Part shown: positions 56,201 through 64,000 of the stretch, in pieces | How the letters are laid out: each line of letters opens with the position of its first letter | Position numbering within the stretch: the stretch's first letter is position 1 | Origin: Microglena sp. YARC | Taxonomy: Eukaryota > Chlorophyta > Chlorophyceae > Chlamydomonadales > Chlamydomonadaceae | Assembly (NCBI GenBank): GCA_022414725.1 | Contig: CM039463.1 | Span: 25,472,366 to 25,536,365, forward strand | Length of the DNA stretch: 64,000 nucleotides | Reading direction: 5' to 3' | Notes under the pieces: generated by a model | Told to the model about the DNA's origin: nothing | Databases searched by the model: none | Seen by the model: the letters and a program-made list of their open reading frames with translations, nothing else | Made by a program: the position numbers and the translations under genes

Positions 56201-59200
56201 AGGTGTGGTCAAGCCCCCTCCTATACCCACAACAAGACATTGTCCCTACCCCACCCACACACCACCACCACCACCACCCACCATCTCCAGATGTGGCCAA
56301 GCCCCCCTCCTTCTCCCACAACAAGACCTTGTCCTACCCCTTGACCGTACAACCTACTTAAGTACAACATACACAAAATACACAAACCCTACTCCAGACA
56401 CCTTCTGCCCCCATTTATTTAAGGTGGGCAAGTTCTTTTAGCCCATTTGGCTACCCCTGGACTGTACACCCTAATTGCATACAACGTACATACATATATA
56501 CATACATATATAAGCATACAACATATACATACATATATACATGTATACATATACATACATATATAAGCATACAACATATACATACATATACATACATACA
56601 TACATATACATACATACATACATGTATACATATACATACATATATGACCATACAGCATACATAAAACTATATCCCGACACCTCCTGCAGTCCTTCGCCGA
56701 GAAACTCTTCAGCCGACTGCAAACATCCCCTGAGAAGTTTGAGACTCGACTGGATATGATCAGCATCATCAGCCGAGTTGTTGGAGTGCACAAGTGAGTT
56801 GTGGTAGGCATTATGATGATGATGATGATTATGCTATGACCAGCATTATTATGATATGATATGATAAGCATTATTTTGATATAATGTGATCAGCATTATT
56901 ATGATCAGCATCATCAGCAGGGTTGTTGGAGTGCACAAGTGAGTTGTGATCAGCATTATGATGACCAGCATTATTATGACATGATATGATACGTTCAGCA
57001 TTATTATGATATGATGTGATCAGCATTATTATGATCAGCATCATCAGCCGGGTTGTTGGAGTGAGTTGTCTGAAGGCCATTGTGTACAAATGTCATGCAA
57101 GGCTTTTCATTTTGTTTTTATCAGCAGCTTCTAGGCAGTTCCCCAAGCCAGCCACTGTGCCACATCCAAATATTTCAGCACTTCTGAACTGTTGATCGTG
57201 TCAGCTTCAAGGTCCACTTATATGTGCCATCTTGTAAATCCTACAGTCTAGTGTTGCTTAACTTCTATCCGTACCTGCATATGTACTTCTAGAACCATCC
57301 ACTTATATGTACCATCTTGCAAACCCTACAGGCTGGTGTTGCTTAACTTCTATCCATACCTGCATATGTACTTCTAGAACCATCCACTTATATGCACCAT
57401 CTTGCATACCCTACAGGCTAGTGTTGCTTGACTTCTATCCGTACCTGCATATGTACTTCTAGGGCCATCCACTTACATGTACCATCTTGCAAACCCTACA
57501 GGCTAGTGTTGCTCAACTTCTATCCGTACCTGCAGAAGTACATCGCTCCTCATCAGCGTGACGTCACTGTGGTGGGTCCCCAATTCACTTTTGTTTTGAA
57601 AATAAAACAAATTCCTGTGTCGTAGTCCTGAACCACCGGGCTTTCCATGGTTTGTAGGAACAGGTCCACAAAATTGCCAGCAGGGTACTTCCAAGCGCGC
57701 GCTGGCGCGCTGCTTTTTTGAGCCCCACTGCGCGTTTCGTGCAGTTTTTTGCAACCCCCTGTGGGCGCATCAAGCAATTTTTGCACTTTTTGCACTACGA
57801 AGCGCAGTTTGTTTTTGAAGAGCGCTAAAGCGCTGGCCAATTTGGTCAATGGAAGTACCCTGCTTGCCAGGCCTCAAATTGTTTGGATTCATTGTTATAA
57901 TTAATTTCTTGTTTTGATATATTGTTTGGATTCATTGTTATAATTAATTTCTTGTCGTGAAGAATTGTTAGAATTGATTTCAATCTGTCTAGTGGGACTG
58001 ATCATGTATTCCAGGATATGTGCATTTTTTGTTGCTGTTGGTGGCATGTCTTGAGCTTGCCACACCTGATTGTGTGTGTGTGTGGGGGGGGGGGGGGGGG
58101 GGAGGGGGGGGAGGTCAGGGAGTGTATGTGTATGTGTGTGTGGGGGGGGTGTTGGCGGGTGGGGTGGGGGGAGGCCAGGGAGTGGGTGGGGGGGTGGGGG
58201 GAGGCCAGGGAGTGGGTGAGTGGGGGGGGGGGGGGCAGGGAGTGAATGTGTTGTGTGTGTGTAGCTTGTCACACCTGATTGTGTGTGTTCCAGTCCAGAG
58301 GTATCCAAATAGGTTGAAGGGACTTGCCCAACCTTGACGATTTCTATGCAGCATCGCCTGCGACGCTAAAAAATGGCAGAGAGTGATCGCGGGGGAGCGA
58401 CAGGTGGCAAAAGGAGCGAGTTACTTACGAGACCGTTGTCTGACGTGTCAGGCTTCAGCGCGTTAAGGCGATCGCCGGTCTGTCGGTCGGTCGCGCAGAC
58501 GGACAAATGGGTAAACACGGGGGGCTCCCGCCACCTTGAAGAGGGGGCTCCGCCAAAAACAGGTAAGGCAGTTGAAACAACAAGCACTGGTGATCACTGG
58601 TGAACAAGCACTGGTGATCACTGGTGAACAAGCACTGGTGAACAAGCAATGGTGATCACTGGTGAACAAGCACTAAGCAGATCCTTGCAGGATTGGCAAT
58701 GGAATGTCATGACCCTGTCCCACCTTAGTACGTATGTATTACTTATTATTATTCCTATCGTTTGTCATGTACATATATTACTTATTCTTATTCCTTTTGT
58801 TTTGTCATTTGAATCTATTACTTCTTCCGACACCTATGCAGATCCTTGCAGCATTGGCAATGGCATGTCATGACCTTGTCCCACCCGAGAGCCTCACCCC
58901 AGTGCTTAAGCAGCTGGTTGACCAGTTCATCAATGACAGGTGAGTTCATGGTTCCGAAAGTCCTTGAATGACTGGTGGGTGGGTGGGTGGGTGGGCTGTT
59001 AGGGGTAGTCAATGTCAACAAGTGGGTGCATGGTTTGGGAAGTCCGTGAATGACTGGTGGGTGGATGTATTTAGTTTGTTTGTTTATTTAGTTAGTCAGT
59101 TGGTTAGTTAGGGGCAGTCCATGAACGACTGTTAGGTGGATGTATTTATTTGTGTATTTATATATTTATTTATTTAGGAGCAGTCCATGAACGAATGGTG

Positions 59201-62200
59201 GGTTTTGGTGTCTGTTGCAGGTCGCGGCCTCAGCTGATGACCACCTGCCTGAAGACACCAACCAACCAACCACCAACCAACCAACCACTAATACCTATCT
59301 GACTGTCTGTTGCAGGTCGCGGCCTCAGCTGATGACCACCTGCCTGAAGACACCAACCAACCAACCACCAACCAACCAACCACTAATACCTATCTGACTG
59401 TCTGTTGCAGGTCGCGGCCTCAGCTGATGACCACCTGCCTGAAGACACCAACCAACCAACCACCAACCAACCAACCACTAATACCTATCTGACTGTCTGT
59501 TGCAGGGCGCGGCCTCAGCTGATGACCACCTGCCTGAAGACACCAACCAACCAACCACCAACCAACCAACCACTAATACCTATCTGACTGTCTGATTGCA
59601 GGGCGCGGCCAGAGGTGATGACCACCATCCTGAAGACAACAACCAGCCACCAGCCAACCCACCACTAATACCTAGCTGACTGTCTGATTGCAGGGCGCGG
59701 CCAGAGGTGATGACCACCATCCTGAAGACAACAACCAGCCACCAGCCAACCCACCACTAATACCTAGCTGACTGTCTGATTGCAGGGCGCGGCCAGAGGT
59801 GATGACCATCGGCCTGAAGACTGTTAGAGAGATGTGCCTCAGGTGTCCCTTGGTCATGAATGAGGACCTCCTCCAGGTGGGTGCTATTGCTTACTCTGAT
59901 ATTTTCTTCGGCACCCTTATATTGAACTTTTTAGGGTGCATTCAGGGTGGGAAGGATTGTTGGGGGGAGGTATTGTTGAGGGCGATGAAAGAATTAACCC
60001 GTGTGTTTGATGGGATGTTGTCATTGCTCACTGCCTGCGTGTGTGAGTGTTTGTGTGGGTGTGGGTGGGTGTGTCTGGGTGGGTGGGGGTGGGGGGGGGG
60101 GGGGGAGGAGGACAAGGCTGTAGGGCTCAGAAGAGGACCTCCTCCAGGTGGGTGCTATTGCTTACACTGTTTTTTCTTTCACTGCTACATTATTGCTTTT
60201 TCGCACACTGCTTTTGTATACATAGGTAATTTGGGATGTCTGCACCCTTATATTGGGCTTATTAGGGTGCATTCAGGGTGGGAAGGGTGCTGTAGGGCTC
60301 AGAAGAGGACCTCCTCCAGGTGGGTGCTTTTTTTACGCTGCTATTTCTTGCACAGGTTTTTCCGAAACTGCTATTTCTTACACTGTTATTTTAATATGTC
60401 TTCAGCACCCTTTTATTGGGTTATTAGGGTCCCTTGTTATTAGACTTGTATGATCAGGTGTCCCTTGGTCGTGAATGAGGACCTCCTCCACGTAAATGCT
60501 TTTTCTACATGTATGCTGTTCCTTGGTCACGTGGGTAAATCATTAAATCATTCATGGCCAAGGGACAGCAGGTAACCTGGTTAAAACCTGGCGTGGCACA
60601 AGCAGCATAAATGAGGACCTCCTTCGGGTGGTGGCGGTTTCTTATCAGTCCTTCATGATATTTTCATCCATCCATGCATCCATTCATTCATTCATTCATC
60701 CATGTATTCATCCATTCATTCATTCATTCATTCATTCATTCATTCATTCATTCATCCATTCATTCATTCATTCATTCATTCATCCATTCATTCATTCATT
60801 CATTCATTCATTCATTCATTGACTAAATAATGTATTAAAATAACAGTATTTTTATTATTTTTAATTTGCATCACCTAACAAGCTTAAAAAACAGGAACAG
60901 CAAGTAAGACCCAGACCCATGATTCTAACATACCCACTCTGACTAATAACTGCAGGATGTAGTGCTGTACAATGAGTACAGGGACAACTGGACAAGCAAG
61001 TGTTTCAGTTCAAAAAACAAAAACAAATAAAAAAATCTCAAATGCAGGATCTAGCGCAGTACACAAAGTACAGGGACAAGCAAGTGTTCAATTGTATGCT
61101 AAAAATCTAAACAAACAAACAAAACTGATCTGCAGGACCTAGCGCTGTACAAGAAGGTTTAAATTATACACAAAAATCAAAACAAACATTGAAATCTCTA
61201 CTGCGGGATCTAGCGCTGTACAAAGAAGTACAGTGTTGGAAAAAAAAAACGAACCACAGGATCTAGCGCTGTACAAGAAGCACAGGAACAAGCAAGTGCT
61301 AAAAAGAATCAAAACAAACAAATCTTAACTGCAGGATCTAGCGCTGTACAAGAAGTACAGGAACAAGCAAGTGCTAAAAAGAATCAAAACAAACAAATCT
61401 TAACTGCAGGATCTAGCGCTGTACAAGAAGTACAGGAACAAGCAAGTGCTAAAAAGAATCAAAACTAACAAATCTTAACTGCAGGATCTAGCGCTGTACA
61501 AGAAGTACAGGGACAAGCAAGTGTCAAGTGCCGCAAAGGGTCTCATCGGTCTCTTCCGAGATCTCAATCCTATTCTGCTTGCCAAGAAGGATCGGGGACG
61601 AGGAGCTGACCTGGGTGAGTGACCTGCTGCTCAGTATTTGTCTATTCCTGTGTGCACATGTGTCTATTCCTGTATCTTTTGTCTATTCCTGTGTGTATGT
61701 GTGTGTGTTCCTGTCTACCCCTGTGTGTATTTGTGTCTATTCCTGTGTACATGTGTGTATATTCCTGTGCGTATGTGTGTATATTCCTGTCTATTCCTGC
61801 CTACCCCTGTGTATGTGTGTCTATTCCTGTCTACCCCAGTGTGTATTTGTGTCTATTCCTGTGTATATGTGTATATTCCTGTGCGAATGTGTGTCTATTC
61901 CTGTCTACCCCTGTGTATGTGTGTCTACTCCTGTCTATCCCTGTGTGTTTGTGTCTATTCCTGCCTACCCCTGTGTATGTGTGTCTATTCCTGTCTACCC
62001 CTGTGTATTTGTGTCTATTCCTGTGTATATGTGTGTATATTCCTGTGCGTATGTGTGTATATTCCTGTCTATTCCTGTCTACCCCTGTGTATGTGTGTCT
62101 ACTCCTGTCTATCCCTGTGTGTTTGTGTCTATTCCTGCCTACCCCTGTGTATGTGTGTCTATTCCTGCCTACCCCTGTGTATTTGTGTCTATTCCTGTGT

Positions 62201-63470
62201 ATATGTGTATATTCCTGTGTGTATGTGTGTACATTCCTGTCTATTCCTGTCTACCCCTGTGTATGTGTGTCTACTCCTGTCTATCCCTGTGTGTTTGTGT
62301 CTATTCCTGCCTACCCCTGTGTATGTGTGTCTATTCCTGCCTACCCCTGTATATTTGTGTCTATTCCTGTGTATATGTGTATATTCCTGTGCGTATGCGT
62401 GTATATTCCTGTCTATTCCTGTCTACCCCTGTGTATGTGTGTCTACTCCTGTCTATCCCTGTGTGTTTGTGTCTATTCCTGCCTACCCCTGTGTATGTGT
62501 GTCTATTCCTGCCTACCCCTGTGTATTTGTGTCTATTCCTGTGTATATGTGTATATTCCTGTGCGTATGTGTGTATATTCCTGTCTATTCCTGTCTACCC
62601 CTGTGTATGTGTGTCTACTCCTGTCTATCCCTGTGTGTTTGTGTCTATTCCTGCATACCCCTGTGTATGTGTGTCTATTCCTGCCTACCCCTTGTGTGTT
62701 TGTGTGTCTATTCCTGCCTACCCCTGTGTATGTGTGTCTATTCCTGTCTACCCCTGTGTGTTAGTGTCTATTCCTGCCTACCCCTGTGTGTATGTGTGTA
62801 AGTGGGAACGCATCCGGTGTAACTGGTGTGCCAGTGGAGTCTCTGCTGCATTGAAGGCGGTAAAGAGTAGCCTGGGTCCCGCTTTATAACCCCATACCCC
62901 TCACCTCCGATACCGTACCCCTATTTTCTCACCCCATACCCCTCACTCCTCACCCCTTACCCCTCATGGCAGTCAAGAACGACTGGATGCAGCTTCTTCC
63001 CCCCCACCCTTTAGAACAAGCCCCTCTCCTTGCACCCCATACCCCTACCCTTACACCCCATACCCCTCCCATTACACCCCATACCCCTACCCTTACACCC
63101 CATACCCCTCCCATTACACCTCATACCCCTACCCTTGCACCCCATACCCCGAACTGTGTACCACATTCCCCTCACCTCTACCAGCCCATATCCTCACGCC
63201 TCACCCCTGTGTGCAGAGTCTAAGCCCAAGGGATTTGGAGAGGAGCAGGTCCTCCTTGTACCCCACACCCATCACCTGTTACCCCATACCCCACACACCT
63301 CACCCCACACCTATCACCTATCACCTCACCCCATAACCCTCACCCCATACCCCCTATGTGCAGAGTCTAAGCCCAAGGGATACGGAGAGATGCTGGTGCA
63401 CACTCGTGTGGCCGGTGCTGACTTGCTTGAGCAAGCTGAAGCCCTCGGACAGGAAGTTGAAGATGATGAG
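50228..63470 (+). CDS. SDA1: SDA1 / SDAD1 ribosome-biogenesis protein, 5' and 3' ends missing
   Basis: Eleven exons: 50228-50338, 51312-51435, 52639-52815, 53610-53794, 54871-55005, 56690-56793, 57502-57571, 58842-58939, 59786-59876, 61485-61614, 63364-63470. All use GT-AG and join into 444 uninterrupted codons. Recognised by [95 protein letters not shown], the acidic DDEDGG stretch, a basic [85 protein letters not shown] and [20 protein letters not shown]. The family is nuclear/nucleolar and needed for 60S pre-ribosome maturation and export. The N-terminal 60-90 residues and the C-terminal SDA1 tail are not in view. Exon 7 is taken to end at GTG then GTGGGT (57571). The first exon could lie in the N gap. 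Confidence 0.95.
50339..50560 (+). repeat. Degenerate exon-edge copy, SDA1 intron 1 donor side
   Basis: CAGGTAGGCA is repeated at 50380, and 50486-50530 (CCGACCTAGATGGCTTACTG...CTCCATAGCCCTGGTAG) is a diverged copy of the last 40 bases of the exon ending at 50338 with its donor. Confidence 0.6.
50790..51311 (+). repeat. Acceptor ladder, SDA1 intron 1
   Basis: Six units of 60-115 bp, each with a version of CTTCAGGGCCTTATCCTGCT, which is the acceptor plus first 18 bases of the exon at 51312. Copies are near 50804, 50868, 50934, 51013, 51116 and 51226. Between them lie CTTATTCTGCTGCTCATTGT and C-rich tracts. Confidence 0.85.
51416..51745 (+). repeat. Donor ladder, SDA1 intron 2 (42-bp units)
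   Basis: Eight units of about 42 bp: TACAAGCACATCATCTCAGG followed by TGGGTGGGTGTGAGTGTGTG. The first 20 bases are the last coding bases of the exon ending at 51435; the rest is the donor and early intron. Every unit keeps CAGGTG, so eight equivalent donors stand in a row. Confidence 0.95.
51760..52610. repeat. 57-bp minisatellite in SDA1 intron 2
   Basis: Units with CCCTATCCTTAATGTACATC and ACTATCCCAAATGTACATCC, then CTGTCCCAAGTGTATAT; starts at 52176 and 52233 give 57 bp. Earlier units (51760-52130) are shorter variants. Long open frames on both strands are artefacts. Confidence 0.93.
52990..53609 (+). repeat. Acceptor ladder, SDA1 intron 3
   Basis: Six copies of TTGTACCCACAACTGTAGCG followed by AGTGCGGCTCACCACAA, near 53010, 53112, 53217, 53313, 53402 and 53507, before the true exon start (53610, CGAGTGCTGCGCACCACAAA). 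Separated by poly-C tracts and CCATACCCTCCCATACCC. Copies differ from the real exon edge by GCGG for GCTG. Confidence 0.9.
53783..54230 (+). repeat. Donor ladder, SDA1 intron 4
   Basis: Four clear copies of TACAACACAACCAAGAAGGT, the exon end plus donor, with variable 3' parts (GTGAACACAGAG, GTACATGCCGAG, GTACGTGCTGAG), near 53879, 53960, 54045 and 54138, and one decayed copy near 54205. Spacers carry AACTAGCCAACTAGCC. Confidence 0.9.
54380..54870 (+). repeat. Acceptor ladder, SDA1 intron 4
   Basis: Six copies of TTTGCAGGGAACCCGATCAA ahead of the true acceptor at 54870. Long copies (near 54465, 54622, 54775) extend 55 bases into exon sequence, to CACAAGCTCAAGCGAGTGGT; short ones (54397, 54555, 54708) stop after AGCAAAA. 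They alternate, giving a dimeric unit of about 155 bp. Confidence 0.93.
55006..55735 (+). repeat. Donor ladder, SDA1 intron 5
   Basis: Units of 100-140 bp: GAGAGCCACACGGAGTCCTT ... CTACTGCATGACCCTCAGGT, i.e. the last 50 bases of the exon ending at 55005 with its donor, then a GGGTGTGGTGGGGG tract. Five further copies keep CAGGTAGG (near 55105, 55215, 55352, 55494, 55627); the sixth, at 55685, diverges before the donor. Confidence 0.95.
55725..56345. repeat. 86-bp minisatellite in SDA1 intron 5
   Basis: Seven to eight units with GTGTGGCCAAGTCCCCCTCC, CACGACAAGACCTTGTCCCT and CCACCCACCACCACCCACCA, each preceded by CATCTCCAG. It is open in several frames, but does not match any SDA1 exon. Confidence 0.9.
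56460..56665. repeat. TACA/TATA microsatellite in SDA1 intron 5
   Basis: CATACATATATACATACATA-type repeats, ending about 25 bp before the acceptor at 56689. Confidence 0.9.
56756..57075 (+). repeat. Donor ladder, SDA1 intron 6
   Basis: Two copies (about 56906 and 57035) of GATCAGCATCATCAGCCGGG with TTGTTGGAGTGCACAAGTGA, the end of the exon at 56793 plus donor; the second lacks CACAA. The spacers are TTATTATGATATGAT repeats. Confidence 0.9.
57225..57501 (+). repeat. Acceptor ladder, SDA1 intron 6 (85-bp units)
   Basis: Three copies of ACCATCTTGCAAACCCTACA followed by GGCTAGTGTTGCTTAACTTC and TATCCGTACCTGCA precede the true exon at 57502. In the copies CTGCATATGTACTTCTAG replaces CTGCAGAAGTACATCGCT. 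The first copy has TACAGTCTAG instead of TACAGGCTAG. Confidence 0.93.
57681..57862. mobile_element. hAT-type MITE in SDA1 intron 7
   Basis: 182 bp with terminal inverted repeats CAGGGTACTTCCA and TGGAAGTACCCTG, flanked by ATTGCCAG (57673-57680) and CTTGCCAG (57863-57870), 7 of 8. The interior carries GCGCGCGCTGGCGCGC and AGCGCTAAAGCGCT palindromes and no ORF. A different family from the other MITEs here. Confidence 0.8.
58080..58240. repeat. G-rich microsatellite in SDA1 intron 7
   Basis: Long G runs with GAGGCCAGGGAGTGGGTGGG units (three to four copies); likely G-quadruplex-prone and poorly sequenced. Confidence 0.8.
58345..58565 (-). repeat. Dispersed repeat, copy B (inverted)
   Basis: Begins ATGCAGCATCGCCTGCGACG and ends near GGCTCCGCCAAAAACAG; it is the inverted counterpart of 43192-43424. 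Length about 220 bp. Confidence 0.8.
58675..58735 (+). repeat. Exon-edge copy, SDA1 intron 7 acceptor side
   Basis: GCAGATCCTTGCAGGATTGG with CAATGGAATGTCATGACCCT copies the acceptor and first 45 bases of the exon at 58842. Immediately upstream, AAGCACTGGTGATCACTGGTG is tandemly repeated (58582-58670). Confidence 0.88.
59205..59785 (+). repeat. Acceptor ladder, SDA1 intron 8 (95-bp units)
   Basis: Six full units before the true acceptor at 59785: CTGTCTGTTGCAGGTCGCGG, then CCTCAGCTGATGACCACCTG and CCTGAAGACACCAACCAACC. The first four are nearly identical at exactly 95 bp; the last two resemble the true exon more (GGGCGCGGCCAGAGGTGATG). Every unit keeps TGCAG. Confidence 0.96.
59860..60640 (+). 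repeat. Donor ladder, SDA1 intron 9
   Basis: GAGGACCTCCTCCAGGTGGG plus TGCTATTGCTTACACTG: two faithful copies (60134, 60305) and two decayed ones (60476 with CCACGTAAATG, 60610 with TTCGGGTGG). Spacers include ATTAGGGTGCATTCAGGGTG repeats. Confidence 0.9.
60660..60825. repeat. CATT microsatellite
   Basis: CATTCATTCATC tetramers over about 160 bp in SDA1 intron 9. Confidence 0.95.
60945..61484 (+). repeat. Acceptor ladder, SDA1 intron 9
   Basis: Seven copies of CTGCAGGATCTAGCGCTGTA followed by CAAGAAGTACAGGAACAAGC precede the true exon at 61485. The last three are near-identical 75-bp units; earlier ones vary (GCGGGATC, CACAGGATC, GCAGGATGTAGTG). Each includes about 40 bases of exon sequence. 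Confidence 0.95.
61620..62805. repeat. Minisatellite with 173-bp higher-order period, SDA1 intron 10
   Basis: Short units GTGTCTATTCCTGTCTACCC / CTGTGTATGTGTGTCTATTC are organised into a 173-174-bp higher-order unit (TCTACTCCTGTCTATCCC at 61924, 62098, 62270 and on). Three long Cys/Val-rich open frames are artefacts of stop-free repeats. Confidence 0.95.
62880..63363 (+). repeat. CCCATACCCCT repeats and an exon-edge copy, SDA1 intron 10
   Basis: CACCCCATACCCCTACCCTT units, with one extra copy of GTGTGCAGAGTCTAAGCCCA AGGGAT at 63211-63236 before the true acceptor at 63363. The copy then reads into GAGCAGGTCCTC, another possible donor, but including it would break the frame. Confidence 0.85.
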
Positions 63471-63539
63471 GTAAGAAATTGCAATTTCTCATTTCTTCAT
63501 TGTTTGAATGCTTCATTGAGTTGTTGGTTGGTGTATAAG

Positions 63540-64000
63540 TTGGGGGTGCTTGCTGGCTGGCTGGCTTGCTGGCTAGCTGGCTGGCTGGCTTGCTCGCTGG
63601 CTTGCTGGCTTGCTTTATCGTTCACTTATGGTTGTTGTGGTGGTGGACATGAGTGTGTGTGTGTGTCTATGATGCTAGCATAAACACCTGGACCCCTATA
63701 CTTGTGTTACGAGCACGCACTATTGACTATTTTTGTCAACACTACCCTGTACTGCGATGTGCACACTACCATGTACTGCGCTCTTTTTGTGGGCACTACC
63801 CTATAATGCGCTCTTTTGGGGAACATTGCCCTGTACTGAGTTATTTACAATACCATGTACTGCGCTCTTTTTATGAGCACTACCCTGTACTACGCTCTGT
63901 ACACAACCCCGTACTGTGCTCTTTTGTTAACACTAACCTGTACTGGCTCTTTTTATGAGCACTACCCTGTACTGCGCTCTTTTGGAGAACACTGCCCTGT
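63540..64000. repeat. Repeats in the next SDA1 intron
   Basis: GGCTTGCTGGCTGGCT repeats (63550-63615), then from about 63735 units of 30-35 bp with CACTACCCTGTACTGCGCTC and TTTTTGTGAGCA running to the window edge. Confidence 0.88.

Noticed and set aside
55681..56361. 226-codon Pro/His-rich protein
   Set aside because: Translation of an 86-bp tandem repeat within SDA1 intron 5; kept only as a question in the findings.
61528..62889. Three Cys/Val-rich open frames of 381-453 codons
   Set aside because: Translations of the GTGTCTATTCCTGTCTACCC minisatellite in SDA1 intron 10. Only 61485-61614 is real exon.
63217..63248. Extra SDA1 exon ([11 protein letters not shown])
   Set aside because: It has an acceptor and a possible donor, but including it would leave the next exon out of frame. 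Read as an exon-edge copy.

Overview
This is a nuclear genomic window from a eukaryote, not a bacterium. Every gene I can support is split by GT-AG introns, several over 1 kb. The genes are universal eukaryotic ones: a Qa-SNARE syntaxin, mitochondrial ribosomal protein uL29m/MRPL47, the ribosome-biogenesis factor SDA1, and a signal-peptide protein I cannot name. Tandem repeats and transposons fill most of the rest. The style of the copia and LINE proteins, GC-rich exons and very repeat-rich introns would fit a green-lineage alga (a prasinophyte is possible), but that assignment is an inference with low confidence.

Layout. 1-9.3 kb: a complete 6.9-kb Ty1/copia element on the minus strand (1045-7941), with 367-bp LTRs and a TGAAT target duplication, inserted into the 3' part of an older non-LTR retrotransposon. 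9.3-12.2 kb: SINE, an inverted-repeat element and a 71-bp minisatellite. 12.8-17.3 kb: a complete four-exon syntaxin gene (minus). 18-25.7 kb: dispersed repeats, including several hAT-type MITEs with 8-bp target duplications, and minisatellites. 25.7-31.7 kb: about 32 copies of a 184-bp satellite. 31.8-40.6 kb: MRPL47 (minus), whose second intron carries a 4.2-kb array of 37-bp repeats. 41.2-46.2 kb: a divergent gene for a secreted Cys/Ser-rich protein (plus). 47490-48489: 1000 N. 50.2-63.5 kb and beyond: eleven consecutive exons of SDA1 (plus), 444 codons in one unbroken reading frame.

Most striking observation: the intronic tandem repeats are very often anchored on exon edges. In at least eight of the ten visible SDA1 introns, and in introns of the syntaxin, MRPL47 and secreted-protein genes, the repeat unit contains the last or first 20-50 nt of the neighbouring exon plus its splice donor or acceptor. 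The result is ladders of 2 to 8 near-identical splice sites beside the true one. I treat this as the candidate undescribed phenomenon of the window: splice-junction-seeded minisatellites. The assembly near the arrays is noisy (garbled monomers, long G or C runs, an N gap), so copy numbers are provisional.

The genes are housekeeping loci with no evident functional link. MRPL47 and the secreted-protein gene are divergent (538 bp apart). The syntaxin gene may also be divergent from a possible signal-peptide exon at 17995.
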